From: GCA-2683135 sp964507445
GTDB taxonomy: Bacteria > Planctomycetota > GCA-002687715
DNA length: 64,000 nt
Assembly (NCBI GenBank): GCA_964507445.1
Contig: CAZDQF010000002.1
Coordinates: forward strand, 62,001-126,000
Direction: 5' to 3'
Made by a program: the position numbers and the translations under genes. Position 1 is the stretch's first letter, and each line of letters opens with the position of its first letter. This document shows, in pieces, positions 1 through 8,463 of this stretch. Below the pieces are notes generated by a model. It saw only the letters and a list, made by a program, of their open reading frames with translations, had not been told where the DNA came from and ran no database searches.

Positions 1-416
1 ACCTCGAGCGCCTCGTCTTCGGTGGCGATGTGACGTTCAGTTGGAGCGACCAGGCCACCGGCGAGGGGTTCGTGCTCTCCGGCGAGTTTCTCTGGTCTCG
101 GGCCGACTTCGCGGAGGACGAGGGCGGCATGCCTGAGACCACGCGCGACGTCAGCTCCGTGGGCTTCTACGCCTACGCGGAGTGGATGTTCAACCGGTAC
201 TGGTCCGTGGGCGCGTCCGGCGGCTGGTACGAGCACGCGGAGGACAATGACGAGGACTCCTGGGACATCGGCGCCTTCGTCACGTGGCGTGTGGATGAGT
301 TCAACCGGCTCCGTTTGGAGGCGCGGCACTTCGACGACCCGGAGGAGGACTACTGGGGGCTGATGCTCCAGTGGACCGTGATCCTCGGGAGCCACGGACA
401 CGGCCTGGGCTGGTAA
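1..416 (+). CDS. outer-membrane beta-barrel protein, C-terminal part (5' end outside window)
   Basis: The open frame enters from the left edge (first full codon at base 3) and ends in TAA at 414-416. The visible ~137 residues alternate polar and aromatic residues in short strands, for example around WMFNRYWSVGASGGWY, EFNRLRLEARHF and YWGLMLQWTVIL. This is typical of the last strands of a Gram-negative barrel. The final residue is Trp, an aromatic C-terminus as used by BAM substrates. It sits 4 nt before a metal-binding ABC transporter gene, so it may be an outer-membrane receptor or porin for the same metal (inference). The N-terminus is not visible, so the family cannot be named. Confidence 0.6.
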   Translation, partial: LERLVFGGDVTFSWSDQATGEGFVLSGEFLWSRADFAEDEGGMPETTRDVSSVGFYAYAEWMFNRYWSVGASGGWYEHAEDNDEDSWDIGAFVTWRVDEFNRLRLEARHFDDPEEDYWGLMLQWTVILGSHGHGLGW

Positions 417-420
417 GGTC

Positions 421-1332
421 ATGTCTATCAGGAACCTCCCAGGGATCTTCGTTGTGCTCATGGCCGTCGCCGGAACGGCGGCGGCTCAGGTCCGTGTGGT
501 CACCACGACCCCCGACCTGGCGGACCTCGTCTCCATGATCGGCGGCGACGCCGTGAAGGCCGACAGCCTCACGGCGGGCCACGAAGACTTGCACCTCGTG
601 CGGATCAGACCGTCACTCCTCATCAAGCTGCGGCGTGCGGACATGTTCGTACAGCTCGGGCTCGACGCAGAGCACGCCTGGATCCCGACGCTCTTGCGGA
701 GCGCTCGTAACCCCAAGATCAAGCCGGGGGGGCCCGGGTTCTGCAACGCGGCCGCCGGGGTCAAACCTCTCCAAGTGCTTCGTCGCATTTCGCGGGCGGA
801 CGGCCCGGACCTCCATCCTCGGGGTAACCCTCATTACAACGTGGACCCGAGGCGCTGGCGCACCGCGGCGCGCAACGTGACCACCGTCCTCAAGCGGGTG
901 GACCCTGACAACGCCCAACGATACGCGGAGGGCCTTGCGGCCTTCGAGAAGCGGCTCGATGAGGCGGTCGCTCGATGGGCGAAGAAGCTCGCGCCCTTCA
1001 AGGGGGCTTCCTTCGTCGAGTATCACAACTCGTGGGTCTATCTGGCGGACGCCTACGACCTGAAGATCGTCGGCCACCTCGAGCCGAAGCCTGGCCTGTC
1101 ACCGACGCCCAGGCATCTCGCTGATGTGGTGAATGCGGCCAGGGTGGCGAACGCCGGTCTGATCGTCTCTCGTCCCCAGAACGCGGACATCGCGAGGCGT
1201 GTGGCCGAGAGCTGCAACGCCAGGGCCGTGGTCCTTCCGACCATGAGCAGCACCGACGGCAAGACCAAGGGATGGTTCGCGTTCATGGATTGCGTCATCG
1301 ATACGTTCGCCGAGAATCTGATCCGTCCGTGA
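421..1332 (+). CDS. metal (Zn/Mn-type) ABC transporter substrate-binding protein
   Basis: A 303-residue periplasmic metal-binding protein of the ZnuA/TroA (cluster 9) family, expected to capture Zn2+ or Mn2+ for the permease downstream. A signal peptide covers residues 1-22 (cleavage near TAAAQ). Family landmarks are visible: GHEDLHL followed by RPSLLIKLRRAD, GNPHYNVDP with the ligand His, EYHNSW, and the EPKPGLSP loop before the C-terminal lobe. The His-rich loop of classical ZnuA is absent, so the metal cannot be fixed as zinc. It starts 4 nt after the barrel gene and its stop overlaps the GTG start of the ATPase, so the genes form one translationally coupled operon. Nothing here shows a Zur or Mur box, because the upstream promoter lies outside the window. 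Confidence 0.88.
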   Translation: MSIRNLPGIFVVLMAVAGTAAAQVRVVTTTPDLADLVSMIGGDAVKADSLTAGHEDLHLVRIRPSLLIKLRRADMFVQLGLDAEHAWIPTLLRSARNPKIKPGGPGFCNAAAGVKPLQVLRRISRADGPDLHPRGNPHYNVDPRRWRTAARNVTTVLKRVDPDNAQRYAEGLAAFEKRLDEAVARWAKKLAPFKGASFVEYHNSWVYLADAYDLKIVGHLEPKPGLSPTPRHLADVVNAARVANAGLIVSRPQNADIARRVAESCNARAVVLPTMSSTDGKTKGWFAFMDCVIDTFAENLIRP

Positions 1333-1973
1333 CCGAGCGTGTCCGTTTCACCGTTCGGTTCTCGGGCCTCGAACTCACCTATGGGCGGACCCGCGTCGCG
1401 GGTCCGCTCGACGGGGCCCTGGACTCCGGGAGAGTGTGGGCGATCACGGGGCCCAACGGTTCTGGCAAGACGACCCTGGTGCGCACCCTCATCGGGTTGC
1501 AGCGCGCGCGGCGCGGCTCCGTGGAGGGTGTGACCGGACGGACGGTGAGCTACGTCCCGCAGCTCGGGAGCATGGACGACACCGTCCCTGTCACCGTCGC
1601 CGAGGTGGTGTCTACCGGGGGCCGCTCACGGATGCGGCGAGGTGACCGTCGGGCTGCGATCCACGAGTCGTTGGTGCGGGTGGGTATGGAGCGGTTCGCT
1701 CGCCGCCCCTTCTTCAAACTGTCCGGAGGGCAGCGTCAGCGGGTGCTCGTGGCCCGCGCCCTGTTCGCTGACGCGGAGATGGTCGTCCTGGATGAGCCGA
1801 CGACCGGCGTGGACGCTGCGGCTGCGGATGGGATCTGGGAGTTGATCAGGGATACGGCGGAGGCAGATCGGCTGGTGGTCGTGGTGACCCATGACCTGTA
1901 CCGGGCGCCCAGCTACGCTCACCGGACCCTGGTACTCGACGCAGCCGGATTGCGGGAGGCCTCTGGTGTTTGA
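1329..1973 (+). CDS. metal ABC transporter ATP-binding protein
   Basis: A 214-residue ABC ATPase that powers import by the permease encoded next. It has Walker A GPNGSGKTT, the Q-loop in YVPQLG, the signature LSGGQRQRV, Walker B MVVLDEPT and the H-loop VTHD. The start is GTG at 1329, sharing bases with the TGA stop of the binding-protein gene (GTGA overlap). A longer frame back to 1272 only shadows that gene. The length is near the family's ~230-250 residues. The overlap at both ends indicates strict co-translation of the transporter. Confidence 0.92.
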   Translation: MTERVRFTVRFSGLELTYGRTRVAGPLDGALDSGRVWAITGPNGSGKTTLVRTLIGLQRARRGSVEGVTGRTVSYVPQLGSMDDTVPVTVAEVVSTGGRSRMRRGDRRAAIHESLVRVGMERFARRPFFKLSGGQRQRVLVARALFADAEMVVLDEPTTGVDAAAADGIWELIRDTAEADRLVVVVTHDLYRAPSYAHRTLVLDAAGLREASGV

Positions 1974-2931
1974 GACCGTCCTCGCCGCGATCCAGAACGC
2001 CATGACCCTGGTTGAAGATCTGTTCTTCGACGGATTCGTCGCGCTCATGGTGGTGGCTCTGGTGGGCCCGGTGCTCGGGACGTTGTTGGTGCTGAGGCGC
2101 ATGCCCCTCCTGGGGCTGGCCATCCCTCAGGCCGCGGGGTGTGGTCAGGCAGCGTCGTTCTTCCTGTTCGCTACCTGGGTGACCGTCGACCCCGCACAGC
2201 CCGAAGAGCCGGGACCTGGGATGCAGCTCGCCGCGTCCCTGGCAGGGGTGTTCATCGGCCTCCTGCTCTTGGCCCTCCTGGGCCGGGATCGCCGGTTCTC
2301 CGGTGTTCATGCGGGCGTCCTCTTCCTGGCCGCGCTCGGGCTGAAGGAGATCTTCTACCTGGAGAGTCCGTATCACCAGGTCTTCGAAGAGGCCATCCAT
2401 CACGGCAGGATCCTGACCGTCGTGGAGGCGGGGCGCTGGCAGGCGACCTGGACCGGTGGCGTCCTGTTCGTTGTCTTGTTGGCGTTCCGGCGTTCGCTGT
2501 GGACCACCGCGTTCGACCCGGATCAATCGAGGCTCAACGGGGTCTCTCCGGCGCTCTGGTCATTCGCGACCCTCATGATCCTCGGCGCGTTCTGCGGCCT
2601 CTGTGTCCCCGTGGTGGGTGCGGAGGTGATCCTCACCTTGCTGCTGGTGCCCGCGGCGATCATTCGCGGGGCCACCCCGTCGGTGGCCTTGTTCGGTCCG
2701 CTCTGCGCCGTCGCAGGCGTGACCGGCGCCTATGCGTCGTTCGTGGTCGCCTGCGCGGAGGAGGTCAACTGGCCGCCGGCCCCAGCCCTGATCTTGTGCG
2801 TCATCGCGTCCTCCGTGGTGACGGCCATGACGGCACGGATAGGGAGGCTCTTCTCGAGCCGAGCTGCCTTTCTGATGGCATCAAGCGAGGTGGCAGCGTC
2901 CGCGGGGTCGAGCGGCAACCGTGACCTTTGA
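1966..2931 (+). CDS. metal ABC transporter permease (ZnuB/TroC type)
   Basis: An integral inner-membrane permease of 321 residues with about eight or nine hydrophobic segments, including ALMVVALVGPVLGTLLVLRR early on and VVGAEVILTLLLVPAAIIRG late. The motif near residues 45-65 (LVLRRMPLLGLAIPQAAGCG) matches the ABC-3 family region that usually reads RRxxLxGdAlsHA. The start chosen is GTG 1966, because GGGAGG lies 6 nt upstream; ATG 2002 is an alternative. It overlaps the ATPase gene by 8 nt. The charged tail after the last membrane segment is poorly conserved. Confidence 0.88.
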   Translation: MFETVLAAIQNAMTLVEDLFFDGFVALMVVALVGPVLGTLLVLRRMPLLGLAIPQAAGCGQAASFFLFATWVTVDPAQPEEPGPGMQLAASLAGVFIGLLLLALLGRDRRFSGVHAGVLFLAALGLKEIFYLESPYHQVFEEAIHHGRILTVVEAGRWQATWTGGVLFVVLLAFRRSLWTTAFDPDQSRLNGVSPALWSFATLMILGAFCGLCVPVVGAEVILTLLLVPAAIIRGATPSVALFGPLCAVAGVTGAYASFVVACAEEVNWPPAPALILCVIASSVVTAMTARIGRLFSSRAAFLMASSEVAASAGSSGNRDL

Positions 2932-2941
2932 CCGGCCGGTC

Positions 2942-2971
2942 GTGGTCATGCAGGGATGCCGCCATGACCAC
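2942..2971 (+). terminator. hairpin after the metal transporter operon
   Basis: GTGGTCATG (2942-2950) pairs perfectly with CATGACCAC (2963-2971) around a 12-nt loop, starting 10 nt after the permease stop. There is no T-run after it, so it may be a Rho-independent-like terminator or an mRNA 3'-end stabiliser. Confidence 0.45.
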
Positions 2972-3246
2972 CGCGTCGCGCATGATGACGCTCCCGTCTT
3001 GGTGAGCCCGTTCCCGAGCTGATCCAGTTGGGCTCACAGGCGACTCTGCGTCCGTCGCCTGCCTCGCTCCCCGGCGCGGGTCGTCCAGGACTTCATCCGC
3101 GGCGCCAAGCTGCGCTGAGATCCGGATCGCTCTCCTCGTCGGCGGTCCGGACAGAGAGCCCGGCACTCCCGGTATCATGGGACCGCCGACGTGAGCGGAT
3201 CATCGCCAGTCGGCGGCCGGCTCGGTCCTCCGTGACCTGGAGAGCG
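2972..3246. other. intergenic stretch, nothing recognised
   Basis: About 275 nt between the transporter terminator and the next gene. An open frame runs through it but shows no protein-like composition and no ribosome site. A TATCAT-like hexamer near 3173 could be the -10 box of the following gene. No RNA or repeat was seen. Confidence 0.3.
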
Positions 3247-3792
3247 ATGACCATGAAGACCACGTGGACGTTGACAGCGATCGCAGCCCTTTCCCTCGGC
3301 GCCTTCGCCCAGAAGGGGGCAGGTCCGAAGCCGGCGGAGCTACAGGTACTGAAGGAATCCGTCGGGATCTGGGACGCCCATATCCAGGTCTGGTCCAACG
3401 GCCCGGATGAGCCTCCCATCAAGTTCAAGGGAGTGGAGACCACCCGGGCCTACGGGGAGCACTGGATCGCCTCCGACTTCGACTCCGAGTTCATGGGCCA
3501 GACCATGAACGTCCATTCCATCGTCGGCTACGACCTGGACAAGAAGCAGCTCGTGGGCACGGTGGTGGATCATGGTCCGTACGCAGCGTCCATGACCGGG
3601 ACCTACGACGCCAAGACCAAGACCGTCCACTGGAAGACCTTAGCGAAGGACCTGGAGGGGAAGCCCATGATCCAGCACACGTCGGTCACCCACCGGAGCT
3701 CCAGCGAGCGGGTGCTCGTGCTGAAGATGCCGGGGGCGAAGAAGGGCACTTTCGTCAAGTTCATGGAGATCAAGTTCGTGAAGCGGACATAA
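3247..3792 (+). CDS. exported DUF1579-like protein
   Basis: A 181-residue exported protein: a short signal peptide (MKTTWTLTAIAALSLGAFAQ), then a DUF1579-like fold with VGIWDAHIQVWSN, a central FDSEFMGQTMNVHSIVGYD stretch and a strand-rich second half. DUF1579 proteins are small barrels of unknown function that are common in planctomycetes. The start is ATG 3247 or ATG 3253; GGAG lies 4 nt before the first and 10 nt before the second. The upstream open extension to 3028 has no signal peptide and is rejected. A second DUF1579-like protein is encoded at 25536-26051 on the other strand. Confidence 0.6.
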   Translation: MTMKTTWTLTAIAALSLGAFAQKGAGPKPAELQVLKESVGIWDAHIQVWSNGPDEPPIKFKGVETTRAYGEHWIASDFDSEFMGQTMNVHSIVGYDLDKKQLVGTVVDHGPYAASMTGTYDAKTKTVHWKTLAKDLEGKPMIQHTSVTHRSSSERVLVLKMPGAKKGTFVKFMEIKFVKRT

Positions 3793-3859
3793 GAGGACAG
3801 GACGACTTGTGAGCTGATCCGGGGGTTGTTCGGTAGATTGGCAGGGTGGAGGACTTCGC

Positions 3860-4321
3860 ATGATGATGACGGACGGGTATGCGAACAGGCAGACCGGCCC
3901 CTGGTGGTTGCTCCTGGTGGTCGTGGCCGCCGGTTGCCTCGTGACGGTGCCCCAGTCGGGGGGGGACGCCATGACGGAGTGGATCTGCTATCCGTTGGCG
4001 GCGGTGTTTGCGCTCCTCACCGTCATGTTCACGTGGCTTGATACCCGAGATGGGGGGGATCACCTGCTGGTGTGCTTCGGCCCCCTGCCCCTGGCCCGAC
4101 GGAGGCTCCCGTACGAGCGGGTGCGAGCGGTGAAGCGGGATCGGTCCTCCCTCATCGAGGGCTGGGGGATACACCTCGGCCCTCGAGGGTGGATCTGGAA
4201 CATCTGGGGGCGTGAGGTGGTGGAACTGGAGCTGGACAAGGGGCGGTTGCGGATAGGGACGGATGACCCTGAAGGACTGATGGCCCTGCTCCACGAGCGC
4301 TGCGAACTGCCATCGTCATGA
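3860..4321 (+). CDS. small membrane protein, PH-like C-terminal part
   Basis: A 153-residue protein with two hydrophobic segments (about residues 14-32 and 42-62) followed by a ~90-residue cytosolic part. In that part, a strand pattern around RRRLPYERVRAVKRDRSS and VVELELDKGRLRIGTDD resembles bacterial PH-like domains such as DUF3093 or YdbT families. A GGAGG ribosome site lies about 10 nt before ATG 3860; the next two codons are also ATG. Its stop overlaps the start of the sialidase-like gene (ATGA), so the two are probably co-translated. I cannot assign a function. Confidence 0.6.
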   Translation: MMMTDGYANRQTGPWWLLLVVVAAGCLVTVPQSGGDAMTEWICYPLAAVFALLTVMFTWLDTRDGGDHLLVCFGPLPLARRRLPYERVRAVKRDRSSLIEGWGIHLGPRGWIWNIWGREVVELELDKGRLRIGTDDPEGLMALLHERCELPSS

Positions 4322-6063
4322 TCGACTCACTCCAGCGCGGCTCCGGTGCTCCGGGGCTGTTCGCGCTTCGCCTCCTGGCGGCCGGCCTCTTGTGGGTGGT
4401 CGCCGCTGTCGCGCAGGACCCGCGAGACATCCGTCAGGGCAGGGTGCTGCCAGACGAGGACTACTGTGATCAGCCCTACGTCGTGCACACGGCGGACGGA
4501 GCCTGGTTGTGCGTCATGACCACGGGGTCCAAGCACGAGGGCTCAAGTGGACAGCATGTGGTGTCCATGAGAAGCACCGACCGCGGGCGCACCTGGTCGG
4601 CTCCCGTGGATATCGAGCCCGCCACCGGACCTGTGGCGTCCTGGGGCATGCCCCTCGTCACCAGCTTCGGCCGTCTCTACGTGTTCTACAGCTTCAACGG
4701 CGATCACGTGAGCGGGCGGCGGGCGGACATGCTCGGCTGGTATTGCTACCGGTATTCCGATGACCACGGCAGGAGCTGGTCGAAGGAGCGCTACCGACTG
4801 CCGTTGCGATTGACCGCGGCGGATCGGGCCAATGACTGGAAGGGGAAGGTGCAGATCTTCTGGGGGATCGGCAAGCCCGTGATCGTCGGCACGGACGCCA
4901 TCTTCGGGTTCACCAAGATCGGTCGTTACATGCTGGACCAATCGGAGGGCTGGTTCTTCCGTTCAGACAACGTGATGACCGAGCGGGACGTGGCGCGTGT
5001 CCGCTGGACGCTGCTGCCCGAGGGAGACCACGGACTTCGCGCTCGGGCTCACGGGTCCATTCAGTCCGAGCAGAACCTGGTCCCTCTGGCCAACGGGGAT
5101 CTGTATTGCATGTACCGCACCACCATGGGTTACCCCTGTCATGCCTACAGCCGAGACGGGGGCCGCAGCTGGTCGGTCCCGGAGGCGGCGACCTACACCC
5201 CCGGCGGTCGTCGTTTCAAGCACCCGAGGGCGTGTCCCCGGCTGTGGCGTACGGGCTGCGGACGCTACCTCTTCTGGTTTCACAACAACGGCAACAAGGA
5301 CTGGGCGCCGGGGACCAGGAACCCCTGCTGGCTCTCGGGCGGAGTGGAGCGTGACGGTCGCATCCACTGGTCCCAACCGGAGATCGTCCTCTACGACCCG
5401 GATGAATCCGTTCGCATCAGCTACCCGGATCTCATCGAGGAGGACGGTCGGTACTGGATCACGGAGACCCAGAAATCCGTCGCACGGGTGCACGAGATCG
5501 ACGCGGAGCTCATCAAGGGGCTGTGGGCCCAGGCTTCTCGCGCCGTGGTCACCCAAACTGGCCTGACCAGCTCGGATGCGCCGGTCTTGAAGGACCCGGA
5601 CGAGGGCGGTGGGTTCAGCTTGGACCTGCGCTTCTCGTCGCCGTCGTTCGAACGCCAGGTCCTCTGTCGCCTCGTGGACGCGCAGGGCCACGGCTTGACG
5701 GTGGTCGCGGAGGCCGGGGCCATCTCGTTGGTGGCGTCGTGCGACCGAGGAGCTGAGTCCTGGAGCAGCGATTCCGGATTGCTGAAGACCGGTCGGGAAC
5801 ATCACGTGGTCATCACGGCGGACGGCGGTCCCGGGATTTTGACGTGGGTCGTTGATGGCGTGCTGTGTGATGGAGGCGACCAGCGCGTACGAGGATGGCA
5901 GCGGTTCCGTGGTCGAGGAGAGACGAGCACGTTGTTGGGGGCCGCGACCCGTGCCGCGTCGGGATGCAGAACAGCGAAGGGCGCGACCTTGAGAGGGCTG
6001 CGTCTCTATGGCCGTCCCCTCCGGACCTCGGAGTCCATCTCCAACTATCGATCCGGGTCCTGA
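4318..6063 (+). CDS. BNR-repeat sialidase-like exported protein with C-terminal lectin-like domain
   Basis: A 581-residue secreted protein with a hydrophobic signal near residues 13-32. Three Asp-box (BNR) motifs with the S-x-D-x-G-x-x-W pattern are visible: STDRGRTW, SDDHGRSW and SRDGGRSW. These mark a six-bladed exo-sialidase-type propeller. The last ~170 residues look like a concanavalin/LamG-type domain (FSLDLRFSS early, LRGLRLYGRPL at the end). Family knowledge suggests action on sialylated or sulfated glycans, and the neighbouring sulfatase and the sialate O-acetylesterase 10 kb away fit that. The sialidase catalytic Arg triad was not verified, so activity is inferred. Confidence 0.75.
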   Translation: MIDSLQRGSGAPGLFALRLLAAGLLWVVAAVAQDPRDIRQGRVLPDEDYCDQPYVVHTADGAWLCVMTTGSKHEGSSGQHVVSMRSTDRGRTWSAPVDIEPATGPVASWGMPLVTSFGRLYVFYSFNGDHVSGRRADMLGWYCYRYSDDHGRSWSKERYRLPLRLTAADRANDWKGKVQIFWGIGKPVIVGTDAIFGFTKIGRYMLDQSEGWFFRSDNVMTERDVARVRWTLLPEGDHGLRARAHGSIQSEQNLVPLANGDLYCMYRTTMGYPCHAYSRDGGRSWSVPEAATYTPGGRRFKHPRACPRLWRTGCGRYLFWFHNNGNKDWAPGTRNPCWLSGGVERDGRIHWSQPEIVLYDPDESVRISYPDLIEEDGRYWITETQKSVARVHEIDAELIKGLWAQASRAVVTQTGLTSSDAPVLKDPDEGGGFSLDLRFSSPSFERQVLCRLVDAQGHGLTVVAEAGAISLVASCDRGAESWSSDSGLLKTGREHHVVITADGGPGILTWVVDGVLCDGGDQRVRGWQRFRGRGETSTLLGAATRAASGCRTAKGATLRGLRLYGRPLRTSESISNYRSGS

Positions 6064-6189
6064 GCGAGGAGCCGTATCCGCCCGGTGATGCCTCGCTCGG
6101 GTCTCGCCGCGGCGTCAGCCCTGTCGACGGAGCGTGGGTGGTGATCGCGGTCCCATGGCAGCGCTGAGACTGCCGGGCCACGGCGCGTC

Positions 6190-8280
6190 CTACTTGCGGC
6201 TGGGCTTGATCCCCAAGGCCTCCTTGATCCGCCTCGCGACCTCACGACCCAGCACCTTCGATCCGTCAGGTGTGAAGTGGACATCCGCCGGGCGCTGGAT
6301 CTTGTCCAACCGCTGGTAGGCGAAGAGGTACAAGTCGTTCGTGAGGAGCTGGTGTCGATCCATGATGTCCTCGGCGATGGCGTTGTAGCGGACGGCGTCG
6401 CCGACGGCGCGATAGGGGCGGACGGCGCCCTCCGGGACCGGCGTGGTGGTGGCGAACATGAGCTTGGCTCCGGTCTTCTTCAGACGCTTCACCATGGCCT
6501 CGAGCTGCCGCGCGTACCGCTCAGGGGGAGCCTGGTGGGGATGGGATTCGTTCGCTGAGTTCTTCCCTGTCTCCGGGTGGACCCGCTTCAGGTCGTGGAG
6601 ACCGAAGTTGAAGTGGATGAGGTCCCACTTCCCTCCGTTCGCCTTGAGCCATGCATCCAGTCGTCCGACCCCGTTGTTTGTGCCCTGACAGTTCTCTGCG
6701 CCGCCCCGGCTGTTGAGCGGGCGGAAGACCGCCGCATCGGGCGCGAGGAGCTCCCGGACATGCTTCCAGTACCCGATGGAGATGGAGTCGCCGATGATGA
6801 GCACCCGCGGTGCGCCGGGCTTCACCTCCGGCGGCGGGGGCGGTGTGCGGTAGCGGGGATTCGGGCGCGGGACGCGGGCGCCCACGGACCGGAGATGGGC
6901 CATGAGTTGCTCATCCAGTTGTTTGACCACTCTGGGCTCTCGTGTGGCGAGGTTTCTGGTTTCACCCAGGTCCGCACCGAGGTCGTAGAGCTCGAAGGTG
7001 GGGCCTTCGTAGCGCTTGATGAGCTTCCAATCTCCGGCGCGGACGATGCCGTAGGGAGCGAGACGTCCGCGGTAGTGGGGGAAGTGCCAGTAGAGCGCGT
7101 CCCGCTTGATCCGCGCCTCTCCTGATGACTTGAGATGCGGCACCAGGGAGAGCCCGTCGATGGCGCGACCCTCCGGAAGCGCCGTCCCCGTGGCTTCCGC
7201 GATGGTGGGCAGGTAGTCGATGCTGGAGACCGGCGCGTCGCTGGTGATCGTCGCCTCCACGGCGTCAGGCCAGCGGACGATGAGCGGGACCCGGATCCCG
7301 CCTTCGTAAGGGAACCCCTTGCCTGACCGTAGCGGGGCGTTGTGGGTGGGGCCGAGCAGCCCGCCGTTGTCCGAGGTGAAGATCACCAGGGTGCGCTCCT
7401 CAACGCCGGCGTCGCGCAGCGTCTTCATCACTCTGCCCACGGCCTCGTCGACGCTCTGCACCATGGCCGCGTACCGGGCGTTCTTCTGCAGACCCTTGGG
7501 CTTCTTTTCGTATCTGGCGGTGACGTCCGGCTTGGCCTGGATAGGGGTGTGGACCGCGTAGTGGGCGAGGTGGAGGAAGAACGGCCGATGCCGATTGCGC
7601 TTGATGAACGCCACGGCCTCGTCGCCTTCCCGGTCGGTCAGGTACTGGCCCTTCTTCCGGGTGGGGAGGTGGGGGATGCCCTGTGGGAGTCGTCTGTTGA
7701 TGTACGGGTCGAAGTAGCTGGGAGGCTGCCCGTAGTCGCAGCCGCCGTGGTTCTCCGTGAACCCCTGCGCGGTGGGGTACCAGGGGTCGTCCCCCAGGTG
7801 CCACTTGCCGATGTGGGCGCTGACGTAGCCTCTGGCCTTCAAGAGCTCGGCGATGGTCACCTCGCTATGGTCCATCCAGTATGGGTTCGGGGGGCAGGCG
7901 AGCTTGCGGTTGGGCCCGCCGACGAAAGCGGTGGGGTTCTCTTCCGGCGTGCCGATGCCGCCTCGCTGGAACCGCGCCCGGATCCAGTCCGTGACGCCGA
8001 TCCGCGCCGGGTACCTGCCCGTCATGACCGCCGCTCTCGTGGGCGAGCAGACGGCGCAGGCGGCGTATGCGTTGGTGAATCGCATGCCCTCCGCCGCCAA
8101 CCGATCGATGGCGGGGGTCTCGTAGTAGGTGCTCCCCTGGCAGCCAAGGTCCGCCCAACCCAGGTCGTCCACCAGCACGACGATCACGTTGGGTGGTTGG
8201 TTCGATTGAGATATCAGGCCGCCGACCATGGTCAGCAGGAGCGCGCAGGTACGGAGATGGAGTCCGTGGTGATGTGGCAT
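6190..8280 (-). CDS. arylsulfatase fused to a C-terminal SGNH/GDSL hydrolase
   Basis: A 696-residue exported enzyme. Residues ~28-460 are a type I sulfatase: DD metal ligands at 38-39 and CSPTRA with formylglycine-forming Cys78 (C-x-P-x-R). Sulfatases hydrolyse sulfate esters of polysaccharides. From ~residue 490 a second catalytic domain begins with GDSIS (block I), has NFGLHD in the middle and ends with DVHFTPDG (near residues 667-672, the Asp-His pair), so an intact SGNH esterase follows. The fusion suggests desulfation and deacylation of the same glycan. The signal peptide covers ~1-25. The gene is convergent with the sialidase-like gene, with a 126-nt gap lacking a clear terminator. Confidence 0.92.
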   Translation of the reverse strand: MPHHHGLHLRTCALLLTMVGGLISQSNQPPNVIVVLVDDLGWADLGCQGSTYYETPAIDRLAAEGMRFTNAYAACAVCSPTRAAVMTGRYPARIGVTDWIRARFQRGGIGTPEENPTAFVGGPNRKLACPPNPYWMDHSEVTIAELLKARGYVSAHIGKWHLGDDPWYPTAQGFTENHGGCDYGQPPSYFDPYINRRLPQGIPHLPTRKKGQYLTDREGDEAVAFIKRNRHRPFFLHLAHYAVHTPIQAKPDVTARYEKKPKGLQKNARYAAMVQSVDEAVGRVMKTLRDAGVEERTLVIFTSDNGGLLGPTHNAPLRSGKGFPYEGGIRVPLIVRWPDAVEATITSDAPVSSIDYLPTIAEATGTALPEGRAIDGLSLVPHLKSSGEARIKRDALYWHFPHYRGRLAPYGIVRAGDWKLIKRYEGPTFELYDLGADLGETRNLATREPRVVKQLDEQLMAHLRSVGARVPRPNPRYRTPPPPPEVKPGAPRVLIIGDSISIGYWKHVRELLAPDAAVFRPLNSRGGAENCQGTNNGVGRLDAWLKANGGKWDLIHFNFGLHDLKRVHPETGKNSANESHPHQAPPERYARQLEAMVKRLKKTGAKLMFATTTPVPEGAVRPYRAVGDAVRYNAIAEDIMDRHQLLTNDLYLFAYQRLDKIQRPADVHFTPDGSKVLGREVARRIKEALGIKPSRK

Positions 8281-8463
8281 GGGGCGATGCTGACGGTTTC
8301 GTGTTGAAGGGTCAAGCGCTCAGCCCCTGCCGTGGCTCAGGCCGTCACGAATGTAGGCTCCTGATCACATGCGTCTCTGGCGCCTGATCCGTGAGGAGAG
8401 CGAGCCGTCCTCCTGATGCACTGATCTGTGTATGGTCGTGTGCATGAACGAGAGCAGGGGTGC

